Part shown: positions 1-7,185 of the stretch, piece after piece
How positions within the stretch are numbered: position 1 is the first letter of the stretch
Layout of the letters: each line of letters begins with the position of its first letter
Source of the DNA: JADJYF01 sp050186725
GTDB taxonomy: Bacteria; Pseudomonadota; Gammaproteobacteria; Ga0077536
Direction: 5' to 3'
Length of the DNA stretch: 64,000 nucleotides
NCBI GenBank assembly: GCA_050186725.1
Contig: JBFWYG010000003.1
Span: 89,426-153,425, forward strand
Position numbers and translations under genes: made by a program
Notes under the pieces: model-generated
The model's database searches: none
Told to the model about the DNA's origin: nothing
Seen by the model: the letters and a program-made list of their open reading frames with translations, nothing else

Positions 1-442
1 CGCGGCACGTTCCCTGGACACGCGCAGCGTGCCATGGGCGGCGTCATAGCCGTTATGGCGCATCTCGACCCGCACGCGCGCGTCGATGGCGGCGCGGCCG
101 GCCGGGGTGAGCGCGTCGTAGCCGCTGGCGTAGTCCTTGTGGGCGAGCAGATCCGCGAGCGTGACAGCTTCGCGATGCAGCCAGTCCGCCGACCAGTCAG
201 GCGCAACGTAGCTGCCGTGGCCCCAGACCGTGCCGAGCTGCTGGCCGCCAGCGGCCAGCCAGACGCGCTGACCGTGCTGGATCTGTTCACCGCGGTAGAC
301 GGTGTTGCCGTCGGCGTCCTGCACGAGGGCGGGTATCGGCGGCGCGGCGAGGTAGATCTCGCGCCCCAACCAGCCGAGCACGGCGAAGGACGCGACGAAG
401 ACCACGCCCAGCCAGCACCAGAGTTTGCGTGTGGGTTGCATA
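1..442 (-). CDS. norZ: Quinol-dependent nitric oxide reductase (qNor), N-terminal part, cut by window edge
   Basis: Reduces NO to N2O at the inner membrane with quinol as donor, in denitrification or NO detoxification. About 147 residues are visible, from an ATG at 442 to the window edge. A membrane segment at residues 7-25 is followed by the periplasmic domain typical of the long single-subunit qNor: GEQIQHGQRVWLAAGGQQLG, then TVWGHGSYVAPDWSADWLHR. This block is diagnostic of the qNor N-terminal extension and is absent from short cytochrome c-dependent NorB. The haem/FeB ligands lie outside the window, so an intact catalytic domain cannot be confirmed. A candidate FNR/DNR box lies 105 nt upstream. 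The next gene upstream, a glycosyltransferase on the same strand, is unrelated in function. Confidence 0.87.
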
Positions 443-519
443 TGCGGTTCTCGAACATGAAGTGGAAAAGACGTGTTCGAGTGTCGGCAAGCGCGCTTAA
501 AGATTCAAACCAAATGCCT

Positions 520-560
520 CTTAAAGGCCGGCGAAGTGACGCGGAGTTGAGGGTGATCAA
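520..560 (-). promoter_or_regulatory. Candidate FNR/DNR-type promoter of the nitric oxide reductase gene
   Basis: On the minus strand TTGATCACCCTCAA (560-547) matches the FNR/DNR consensus TTGAT-N4-ATCAA at 9 of 10 positions. A TTTAAG hexamer (525-520, 4 of 6 to TATAAT) is centred 31 nt downstream. That is the spacing of a class II promoter with the activator at -41.5, giving a start near 512 and a leader of about 70 nt. The match and spacing are seen directly; activation under low oxygen or NO is inferred. Confidence 0.55.
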
Positions 561-604
561 GCGACCTAGGTAGTTTCCACGCGGGCGCGAGCGCTGCGTC
601 GCGC

Positions 605-1546
605 TCAGGCGCCGAGTCGCCAGCGCTCGTGACGCCGGCCCTCGCGGCCCGCGAGCCCGTCCAGCACGCCGGCCAGGGTGGCGCGTAGCTGCGCGACGCG
701 GTCGGGTTCGTGGAGCAGGGTCGCGACGAGGCGCAGCGCGATGCTCGGCAGGGTGGCGGTCCACAACCGCAGGCCGAAATGGCGGCGCGCGAGCAGGATG
801 CGATTGCGCGTGTCGTAGTAGCGCTTCCACGGCGCGAGCCTGAGGCAGTGCAGGCGCAGGCCCGGCACCCCGAATTCATAGGTCACGGCGGGTGGATGGG
901 CGATGCGACTCGCCGCCACGAGCCACATGCGCGCGCCGGTCGCGCGCGCGCGCAGACAGAACTCGAGATCGTCGGCCGCGAGGAAGTAGCCGGCCTCGGG
1001 CAGGCCGATGTCGGCGACCAGCGCGGCCGGCACCAGGATGCCGAGAAACGGCAGGAAGCCCACCTCGGCCACCGCCGGCAGGCTGCGCGGGTCCAGCACG
1101 CGCCGCCCGTCCGCGAGCAGCTGCATGGCCCAGGCGAGGCGCTCGCCGGCGATCGCCACCGAGCCGTACACGTCGCGCGCGCCGCGCGCGGCCTCCAGCA
1201 GGCGCAGGAGCGCGTCCGGCGCGGGCAGCGCGTCGTCGTCCATCATCCACACCCGCGCCGCGCCCGCCGCGAGCGCGTGGGCGAGGCCCGCGGCGAAACC
1301 GCCGGCGCCGCCGCGGTTGTCGGGCAGGCGCAGGTATTCGAAGCCGGCATGCGCGGCAAAGCCGGCGTCGCGCACGGCGGCCTCCGTGCCGTCGGTGGAG
1401 GCGTTGTCGACCACCAGCAGGTGATCCGGCGCGCGACTCTGCGCGACCAGCGCGGCCAGGCATTCGAGCAGCAGCGCGCGACGGTTGTAGGTCACGACCA
1501 CGACCGCGACACGCTCGGCGGAAATGGCGGGGACGGCGGCGCTCAT
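605..1546 (-). CDS. Family 2 glycosyltransferase (rhamnosyl-/galactofuranosyl-transferase-like)
   Basis: 313-residue cytoplasmic GT-A glycosyltransferase. The N-terminus carries the GT2 start VAVVVVTYNRRALLLECL (residues 12-30), then LLVVDNASTDGT for nucleotide-sugar binding, and MMDDDALP as the DxD metal site near residue 100. The C-terminal third has conserved Trp/Tyr/Arg (WKRYYDTRNRILLARRHFG) common in transferases that elongate O-antigen or cell-wall glycans. The family uses UDP- or dTDP-sugars; donor and acceptor cannot be read from the sequence. It is not in an obvious sugar operon: the flanking genes are a nitric oxide reductase (same strand) and a divergently placed flavin oxidoreductase. 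Starting at the ATG at 1546 gives the full family domain with no missing N-terminal strand. Confidence 0.82.
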   Translation of the reverse strand: MSAAVPAISAERVAVVVVTYNRRALLLECLAALVAQSRAPDHLLVVDNASTDGTEAAVRDAGFAAHAGFEYLRLPDNRGGAGGFAAGLAHALAAGAARVWMMDDDALPAPDALLRLLEAARGARDVYGSVAIAGERLAWAMQLLADGRRVLDPRSLPAVAEVGFLPFLGILVPAALVADIGLPEAGYFLAADDLEFCLRARATGARMWLVAASRIAHPPAVTYEFGVPGLRLHCLRLAPWKRYYDTRNRILLARRHFGLRLWTATLPSIALRLVATLLHEPDRVAQLRATLAGVLDGLAGREGRRHERWRLGA

Positions 1547-1680
1547 GCCGGCATTCTATGCGCGGTGGCGCGCGCGGCTGTCATCGAAAGCCGAGCCACT
1601 GTCACCAAACCACCAGCGCGATCGCTGGGCGCTGAGAGCGGCGCTCGCCATACTGGGGCCATTCAAACCGAGTGCGCCCC

Positions 1681-2847
1681 ATGTCCGTCCTGTTGTCTCC
1701 CTACACGCTGAAGGGCGTGACGCTCCGCAACCGCATCGCCATGTCGCCCATGACCATGTACCGCTCGGTCGACGGCAAGGCCAACGACTTCCACGTGATG
1801 CTGCTCGGCTCGCGCGCGGCGGGCGGCTTCGGCCTGGTGTTCCCCGAGCAGATAGCGATCCTGCCCGAGGGACGCACCAGCGTCGGCTGCGGCGGGCTGT
1901 ACGACGATGCCCAGATCGAGAGCTGGAAGCGCTGCACGGATCTCATCAAGGACATGGGCGCGGTGCCGGCCATCCAGCTCGGACATACCGGGCGCAAGGG
2001 CAGCGAGGTGAAGCCCTGGGAAGGCGGGCACCAGCTACCGCCGGATCATCCCAACGGCTGGCAGGTGGTGGGTCCTTCCGCGCTGCCCTACGGCGGCAAG
2101 TACCAGTACCCGGTGCACGCCCTGACCCGCGAGGAGATCAAGGCCATCCATCGCGCCTACGCCGACGCCGCGCGGCGCGCGGTGGACGCGGGCTTCGAGT
2201 GGCTGGAACTGCATTTCGCCCACGGCTACCTCGGCGCGAGCTTCTTCTCGCCGCTCGCCAACCAGCGCAGCGACGAGTACGGCGGCAGCCTCGAGGGCCG
2301 CGCGCGCTATCACCTGGAGGCCATCGACGCGGTGCGCGCGGTGTGGCCAGAGCGCTTTCCGCTGACCATGCGTCTCGGCTCGGACGATCTGAACGAACGC
2401 GGCGTGCAATTCGACGAGTCGATCATCGCGGTCGGCTGGATGAAGGAGCACGGCCTCGATCTCGCCGACCTGAGCCTCGGCATCAACACCGACGAGATGC
2501 GCGACAAGCCCTTCGATGAACTCGGCTTCATGCTGGCCCGCGCCGAGCGCCTGCGCCGCGAAGTCGGCATGCCGGTCGCGACCAGCTGGAACCTGGGCAT
2601 CCCGGCGCTCGCCGAGCGCATCGTGCGCGACCAGTTGGTGGATGTCGTCATGCTCGGCCGCCCGGCGCTGTCCAACCCGCACTGGCCGGTGTGGGCCGCG
2701 CGCGAGCTGGAACATCCCGATCCCTTCGGCCTGGTGCCGGAGGACTGGGCCTGGTGGCTGCGCAACTTCCGCGCCCACCCTTCCTGCATCGGCTGGCCGG
2801 ACCCCGCGCCGGCCGACATGGACGCGGCACTGCGCGCGACCGCCTGA
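1681..2847 (+). CDS. Old Yellow Enzyme family NADH:flavin oxidoreductase
   Basis: 388-residue FMN-dependent TIM-barrel ene-reductase. Family marks: LLSPYTLKGVTLRNRIAMSP at the N-terminus, QLGHTGRKGS (the substrate-activating H-x-G-R-K strand), ELHFAHGYLGASFFSPLANQ and RSDEYGGSLEGRAR, the classic OYE signature. The C-terminal phosphate-binding strand is VDVVMLGRPALSNPHW. In the YqjM branch a cysteine follows SPM and tunes flavin potential; here it is threonine (SPMTMYRS). The ATG at 1681 is preferred over an in-frame GTG nine bases upstream because homologues begin at this point. It reduces activated C=C bonds of enones or enoyl compounds; the natural substrate is unknown. The next gene follows after 90 nt on the same strand. 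Confidence 0.88.
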   Translation: MSVLLSPYTLKGVTLRNRIAMSPMTMYRSVDGKANDFHVMLLGSRAAGGFGLVFPEQIAILPEGRTSVGCGGLYDDAQIESWKRCTDLIKDMGAVPAIQLGHTGRKGSEVKPWEGGHQLPPDHPNGWQVVGPSALPYGGKYQYPVHALTREEIKAIHRAYADAARRAVDAGFEWLELHFAHGYLGASFFSPLANQRSDEYGGSLEGRARYHLEAIDAVRAVWPERFPLTMRLGSDDLNERGVQFDESIIAVGWMKEHGLDLADLSLGINTDEMRDKPFDELGFMLARAERLRREVGMPVATSWNLGIPALAERIVRDQLVDVVMLGRPALSNPHWPVWAARELEHPDPFGLVPEDWAWWLRNFRAHPSCIGWPDPAPADMDAALRATA

Positions 2848-2937
2848 AGGGCGCGCGGGCCGCGGTCGACGCGCGCTTGCGGCTCGTCGCCGCGCCACCC
2901 TATGCTCGAAGCTCGCCCGCCCCCCAGGAGCCGCAGC

Positions 2938-4167
2938 ATGGATCATCCCGCAGCCGCGACGCGCGGCGCGCTCACCTGCAACGAACGTTATGCGCGCGGC
3001 CTCGAGGTGCTGCGTCGCATCGGCGGGCCGGACTGGGACGTGCAGCTGCGCGCCGCGGCGGAGACCACGCCCGATCTCGCCTGGCTGACGGTCGAATTCG
3101 GCTACGGCGACCTGATCTCGCGGCCCGGCCTCGCGCTGCCGCTGCGCGAGGCGGTGACGGTCGCCGCGCTGTTCGCGCATCGCAACGCCGAGCGTCAGCT
3201 CGCCTACCACATGGCCGGCTATCTCAACGCTGGCGGCGAACCGCGCGTGCTGCTCGAGCTGCTCTACGTGGCGGTGGCGGTGGTCGGCTTCCCGGCCGCG
3301 ATCCACGCCCTGCCGCTGCTGCGTACCTTGTTCGTCGAACGTGGCCTGACGGCGCTGCGCATCGCGCCCGCCGGTGACGATGGCAGCGCGCGCAGCGCCA
3401 CCGGCTGGCGCGCGCTCGCCGCGCTGGTCGACGATGCCGCGGCGCTCGAGCGTGACTGGGCAGCGCTCGCGCCGCGCTTCGCGCAGTGGTCCATCGCCTT
3501 TGCACAAGGCGAGATGCTGGCGCGCGACGGCCTCGACGAACGCACTCGCCAGCTCGCCATCGTCGCCATGCTCACCACCGTCGGCAATCGCGCGCCGCAG
3601 CTCGAACGCCACGTCGTCGCGGCGCTGCGCGCCGGTGTCACGCGCCTGGAATTGACCGAGGCGCTGATGCAGCTGGCCGGCTACGCCGGTTTCCCGAACG
3701 CGTTGAACGCGATCGCGGTGGCGACCGCGGTGTTCGCGCGCCCCGCGCCCGCGCCTGGCGCCGCGCCGCCTGCGGACATCGCGCCGGACGAAGCGCGCGC
3801 GGCACGTGCGGTGCGCGGCGAGGCAGTGCTCGCGCGCGGCTCGGCCAGCGCCGGCGCGACCGTGATTGCGAGCTTCGACGATCTCGCGCCCGATCTCGGT
3901 CGCGCCATCGTCGAGCATGCCTATGGCGAGGTGTTCGCCGGCGGCGCGCTCGACCTGCGCACCCGCGAACTCACGGCCTGCGCGGCGTTCGCCGCCGCCG
4001 GCAGCCAGGTGATGGCGACGCCGCTGAAGGTGCACGTCGCCGCCGCGCTGAACGCCGGCGCTACGCGCGAGGAAATCGAGGAAGTGCTGCTGAACCTCGC
4101 GCCCCACTGCGGCTACCCGGCGGTGGAATGGGCGCTCAGCGTGGCCGCCGAGGTGTGGGCGGCGTGA
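2938..4167 (+). CDS. Triple carboxymuconolactone-decarboxylase-like protein
   Basis: 409 residues made of three consecutive CMD/AhpD-fold units, roughly residues 15-135, 155-265 and 295-405. Each repeats the pattern R-ELA...AALNAGAT--EI-E-LL-LA-Y-GFP (units 2 and 3 are clearest: RQLAIVAMLTTVG and RELTACAAFAAAG). None has the CxxC pair of AhpD-type peroxidase partners, so a disulfide-redox role is unlikely and a decarboxylase/hydrolase-like or structural role fits better. The start ATG at 2938 has an AGGAG ribosome-binding site at 2926-2930. The upstream OYE gene is 90 nt away in the same direction, so both may act on a ring-derived enol-lactone or enone; that link is inference. The stop codon is followed by a REP hairpin running into an assembly gap. 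Confidence 0.75.
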   Translation: MDHPAAATRGALTCNERYARGLEVLRRIGGPDWDVQLRAAAETTPDLAWLTVEFGYGDLISRPGLALPLREAVTVAALFAHRNAERQLAYHMAGYLNAGGEPRVLLELLYVAVAVVGFPAAIHALPLLRTLFVERGLTALRIAPAGDDGSARSATGWRALAALVDDAAALERDWAALAPRFAQWSIAFAQGEMLARDGLDERTRQLAIVAMLTTVGNRAPQLERHVVAALRAGVTRLELTEALMQLAGYAGFPNALNAIAVATAVFARPAPAPGAAPPADIAPDEARAARAVRGEAVLARGSASAGATVIASFDDLAPDLGRAIVEHAYGEVFAGGALDLRTRELTACAAFAAAGSQVMATPLKVHVAAALNAGATREEIEEVLLNLAPHCGYPAVEWALSVAAEVWAA

Positions 4168-4172
4168 TCGCC

Positions 4173-4193
4173 TGTAGGGCGGGTTTCAACCCG
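4173..4193 (+). repeat. REP unit, type A (truncated by gap)
   Basis: TGTAGGGCGGGTTTCAACCCG: a GTAG head followed by the 8-bp stem GGCGGGTT/AACCCGCC with a TC loop. The last two bases are lost in the N run. The same unit occurs complete at 7086-7108 and inverted at 7163-7185. Confidence 0.85.
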
Positions 4194-4293
4194 NNNNNNN
4201 NNNNNNNNNNNNNNNNNNNNNNNNNNNNNNNNNNNNNNNNNNNNNNNNNNNNNNNNNNNNNNNNNNNNNNNNNNNNNNNNNNNNNNNNNNNNN
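4194..4293. other. Assembly gap, 100 N
   Basis: Exactly 100 N, the conventional spacer for an unknown gap length. It lies between two REP units in opposite orientation, so the break was probably caused by repetitive REP sequence. The true spacer may hold more REP copies. Confidence 0.99.
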
Positions 4294-4305
4294 GCGGCTG
4301 GCGCA

Positions 4306-4328
4306 GGCCGATTGAAATCGGCCCTACA
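4306..4328 (-). repeat. REP unit, type B, inverted; supplies a stop codon
   Basis: On the minus strand it reads TGTAGGGCC then GATTTCAATCGGCC: a GTAG head and the perfect stem GGCCGATT/AATCGGCC with a TC loop. The TAG inside the head is the stop codon of the regulator gene ending at 4324. With the type A unit across the gap it forms a head-out BIME-like pair. Confidence 0.85.
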
Positions 4329-6294
4329 GGCCGTATTCCACCAGCTTGCGATACAAGGTGCTGCGCGAGATGCCAAGCGCGCGGGCGACGCGCGAGCGGT
4401 TGCCGTCCTGCGCCGCGAGTTCGCGCTGGATCGCTTCGCGCTCGAGATCGGCGATGGTGCGCTTGGCGGGTTCGGCGTCGCCGGCGGGGGCCGGCGCGAA
4501 GTCCGGCGGCAGGCAGTCCACGCCGAGCGTATCGCGCTCGGCGAGCAGGTACATGCTCTCCATCACCGCGCGCAGCTGGCGCACGTTGCCCGGCCACTCC
4601 TGCTGTTCGAGCGCCTGGCGCAGATCCGCGCCCAGGCGCCTCGGACCGAGCCCGTAGTGTTCGTTGAACTCGGCGATGAAGGTCTCCGCCAGCGCGGCGA
4701 GATCGCCGCGCCGCGCGCGTAACGGCGGCACCGCCAGCAGCAGCACGCGCAGGCGGTAGAACAGGTCCTGGCGCAGGCGGCCGGCGGCCACCGCCGCCTC
4801 GAGGTCTTCACTGCTCGCGACGATGATGCGTAGCCCGACGCTGCGTTCGCGCGCGCCGCCGACCCGCACCACCACGCCGTCGGTCACCAGGCGCAGGAGC
4901 TGCGCCTGCACCTCGAGCGGCAGCGCGCCGACCTCGTCCAGGAACAGGGTGCCGCCCTCCGCGTCCTCGAACTTGCCGGGCCGGCCCTTGAGCAGCGCGC
5001 CGGCGCTCGCCCCGCCTTCGTGGCCGCACAGCTCGGCGGCCGCCTGCTCGCGGGCCAGGGCGGCGCAATTGACGCTCACGAACGGACCGCTGGCGCGCGT
5101 GGATGCGCGATGGATGGCCCGCGCCAGCAGCTCCTTGCCGACCCCGGTCTCGCCGCACAGCAGGATGGGCGCATCGGTGCGCGCGAAGCGCAGCGCCTGG
5201 CGCTTCAGCTCCTGCATGACCCCGCTGTCACCGACCACGTCGCGCAGGGCCTGGACGCCGTCGCTCTCCGCCGCCGCCAGGCCACCGCGCGGACCGGCGC
5301 CGGCCACGCTCGCGCGGCGGATGCCGTCCAGCACCAGGAGTCCACCCTGCCATTCCGAGCCGCTGCCATAGCCCTCGAGCGCCAGCGCGCGGAGCTGCGC
5401 CGGCAGGCCGTGCAGGCACTCCGCGGCACTCGCGCCGTGGGCGAAATCGACCAGCGGCCGGCCGCGCTGCAGGCGGTCGAGCAGCGCATGATCGCGGAAC
5501 AGCGACTGGGCGTGACCGTTGCTGGTGACGATGCGGCCCTTGCGGTCGAGCAGCATGAGCGCGTGGTGCGACCAGCGCGGAAAATTGGACTGGTACCACT
5601 GCATCAGCTGCACGTTGCGCGCGAGTTCACGCGCGTGCAGCGTCTGTTCCACCTGGTGCGCGGCGGCGGTGGCCAGCGCCAGCGAATGGCCGTGCTGGGT
5701 GATGCCGAAGGTGGTGACATCGATCACGCCGAGCAGGGAGCCGTCGACGCTGTCGCGCACCGGCACGGCGGCGCAGGCCCACTCGCGGGCCAGCGCGCAG
5801 AAATGCTCGACGCTTTCGACCTCGGCGGGCAAGCCGATCTCGATGGCGGTGCCGACCGCATTGGTGCCGGCGCCGGGCTCGCTCCACTCGTAGCCGGCCC
5901 GAATGAAGAACTCGCCGGCCTTGTCGAGTACGTTGGGACTGCCGCGCGCATCGAGAATCACGCCGCGCGGATCGGTCACCAGCAGCATGCCGTCGATGCC
6001 ACCCAGCAGGTCGGCGAGCAGGCGCCAGGTATTCTCCGAGGCGAGCAGCAGTTCGTGGTTGGCGGCGCGCAGCGCCTCGAGCCGGGTCTCGTCGTCGGCC
6101 GCGCAGGGCGGCTGGCGGATGGCCGGCTGCACCCCGGCCTCCAGGCAGCGGCGCCAGGAGTCGCTCACCAGGTCGCGCAGGCCGGGGTCGACCAGTTTGC
6201 CGCTGGTGGCCATGGTTTCCCAGGCGCGCTCGACACGCGAGCGGTAGAGCTTGCTGGACTGACGGCGCGTGCGGCCGAGATCGGTAGTGCTCAT
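4324..6294 (-). CDS. AcoR-type sigma-54-activator-like regulator with altered GAFTGA loop
   Basis: 656 residues. An N-terminal SWRRCLEAGV segment, characteristic of AcoR/acetoin-catabolism regulators, leads into a GAF-like sensor region (about 70-230), an AAA+ domain (about 330-560) and a Fis-type C-terminal helix-turn-helix (GNRSRVARALGISRSTLYRK). Walker A (GETGVGKE, about residue 378) and Walker B (GGTLFLDEVG) are intact. The loop that contacts sigma-54 is not: GAFTGA is GASAGA at about 427-432 (4998-5015). ATP binding is expected; sigma-54 remodelling is doubtful, so it may act with sigma-70 as TyrR does. The start ATG at 6294 precedes the conserved MSTTDLGRTRR opening. Its stop TAG lies inside a REP head. 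The effector and target genes are not evident. Confidence 0.85.
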   Translation of the reverse strand: MSTTDLGRTRRQSSKLYRSRVERAWETMATSGKLVDPGLRDLVSDSWRRCLEAGVQPAIRQPPCAADDETRLEALRAANHELLLASENTWRLLADLLGGIDGMLLVTDPRGVILDARGSPNVLDKAGEFFIRAGYEWSEPGAGTNAVGTAIEIGLPAEVESVEHFCALAREWACAAVPVRDSVDGSLLGVIDVTTFGITQHGHSLALATAAAHQVEQTLHARELARNVQLMQWYQSNFPRWSHHALMLLDRKGRIVTSNGHAQSLFRDHALLDRLQRGRPLVDFAHGASAAECLHGLPAQLRALALEGYGSGSEWQGGLLVLDGIRRASVAGAGPRGGLAAAESDGVQALRDVVGDSGVMQELKRQALRFARTDAPILLCGETGVGKELLARAIHRASTRASGPFVSVNCAALAREQAAAELCGHEGGASAGALLKGRPGKFEDAEGGTLFLDEVGALPLEVQAQLLRLVTDGVVVRVGGARERSVGLRIIVASSEDLEAAVAAGRLRQDLFYRLRVLLLAVPPLRARRGDLAALAETFIAEFNEHYGLGPRRLGADLRQALEQQEWPGNVRQLRAVMESMYLLAERDTLGVDCLPPDFAPAPAGDAEPAKRTIADLEREAIQRELAAQDGNRSRVARALGISRSTLYRKLVEYGL

Positions 6295-6480
6295 GGCGGA
6301 TTCCTGCGGCGCGGACGGACGCGATCCCCATCGCGCCGCCGAGCGGCACTTTAGCCCAGGTGGGAGTCGAGTATCGGCAAGGCCGCTCGGCGGCGGCAAC
6401 GCGACACGCCGGCGCGGCTCGCCACAGTGTCGCACATTGGGACGCCCGGGCGTCGCGGAGCGCTTCGGGCGATCTGAACC

Positions 6481-7077
6481 TCAGGGCGCGTCGACACCCG
6501 CCAGCGCGCGGCGCGCGTCGCGGAAGCGCTGGTACATGGTGAACAGGATGGCGGCGGCGAACAACGTGGCCCAGGCCGTGAGCCGCGGCGTGTCGAGGGC
6601 CATGACCGACAGGAAGATGAAGCCTTCGGTGCGCTCGGCGAGCCCCGGCGCGTAGTGGAAGCTCTTGGCCGAGGTGTTGGCCACCGCCGCGCCGATGGAC
6701 AGGAACAAGGACATGCCGACCACGATAATCGCGGTCAGCGCGAGCAGCGCCATGCGCGCCTCGGGATTCAGCCAGGCGAGCGCCAGGATCATCGCCACTT
6801 CCACCACCCGGTCGAAGGTGATGTCCATGATCGCGCCGAGTGGACTCGGGCGAGTCATGCGCGCGAGCGTGCCGTCGGCCGCGTCCAGCAGTCCGGAGAG
6901 CCAGAGTGTCGCGACACCGGCCAGCGGCTGGCCGAGCAGCACCAGCAGGGCCGCCAGCACGCCGCAGACGAGGCCGGCCAGCGTCAACGCGTCGGCGCTG
7001 ATGCCCAGTCGCCGACACAACCGCGCGATCAGCGTCAACAGCGGCTGGACGTACTTGTGGCTGTGGGTGTCGAGCAT
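6481..7077 (-). CDS. CDP-alcohol phosphatidyltransferase family membrane enzyme
   Basis: 198-residue integral membrane protein with about five hydrophobic segments. It carries the complete catalytic signature of the family, DAADGTLARM (residues 66-75) followed by G, D and D in PLGAIMDITFDR, which binds the metal and CDP of CDP-diacylglycerol or CDP-archaeol-like donors. It should transfer a phosphatidyl group to an alcohol such as glycerol-phosphate, inositol-phosphate or serine; the acceptor is not predictable. Its length is normal for the family. It begins a few bases from a REP cluster and follows the molybdoenzyme gene on the same strand, but the 103-nt REP-filled gap argues against strict co-transcription. 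Confidence 0.85.
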   Translation of the reverse strand: MLDTHSHKYVQPLLTLIARLCRRLGISADALTLAGLVCGVLAALLVLLGQPLAGVATLWLSGLLDAADGTLARMTRPSPLGAIMDITFDRVVEVAMILALAWLNPEARMALLALTAIIVVGMSLFLSIGAAVANTSAKSFHYAPGLAERTEGFIFLSVMALDTPRLTAWATLFAAAILFTMYQRFRDARRALAGVDAP

Positions 7078-7085
7078 CGATGGAT

Positions 7086-7185
7086 TGTAGGGCGGGTTTC
7101 AACCCGCCATGCACGGCGCATCGCGCGATGCCGTGCGCGGCCGATTGAAATCGGCCCTACATGGTGGGTTGAAACCCGCCCTACA
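7086..7185. repeat. Cluster of three REP units (A forward, B inverted, A inverted)
   Basis: Three GTAG-headed hairpins: type A forward at 7086-7108, type B inverted at 7139-7161 and type A inverted at 7163-7185 (one stem mismatch, GGTGGGTT). Between the first two lies another inverted repeat, GCACGGCGCATCGCG against CGATGCCGTGC. The last unit's head provides the TAG stop of the oxidoreductase gene ending at 7181. The layout matches a BIME mobilised in trans by a RAYT transposase, none of which is in this window. Confidence 0.85.

Noticed and set aside
34..573. Plus-strand frame at the left edge
   Set aside because: Overlaps the qNor N-terminus read on the other strand, which matches its family without gaps.
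2035..4107. 690-codon open frame on the minus strand
   Set aside because: Antisense to the OYE and CMD genes; composition is Arg/His/Ala-rich with no family pattern, as expected for the complement of GC-rich coding DNA.
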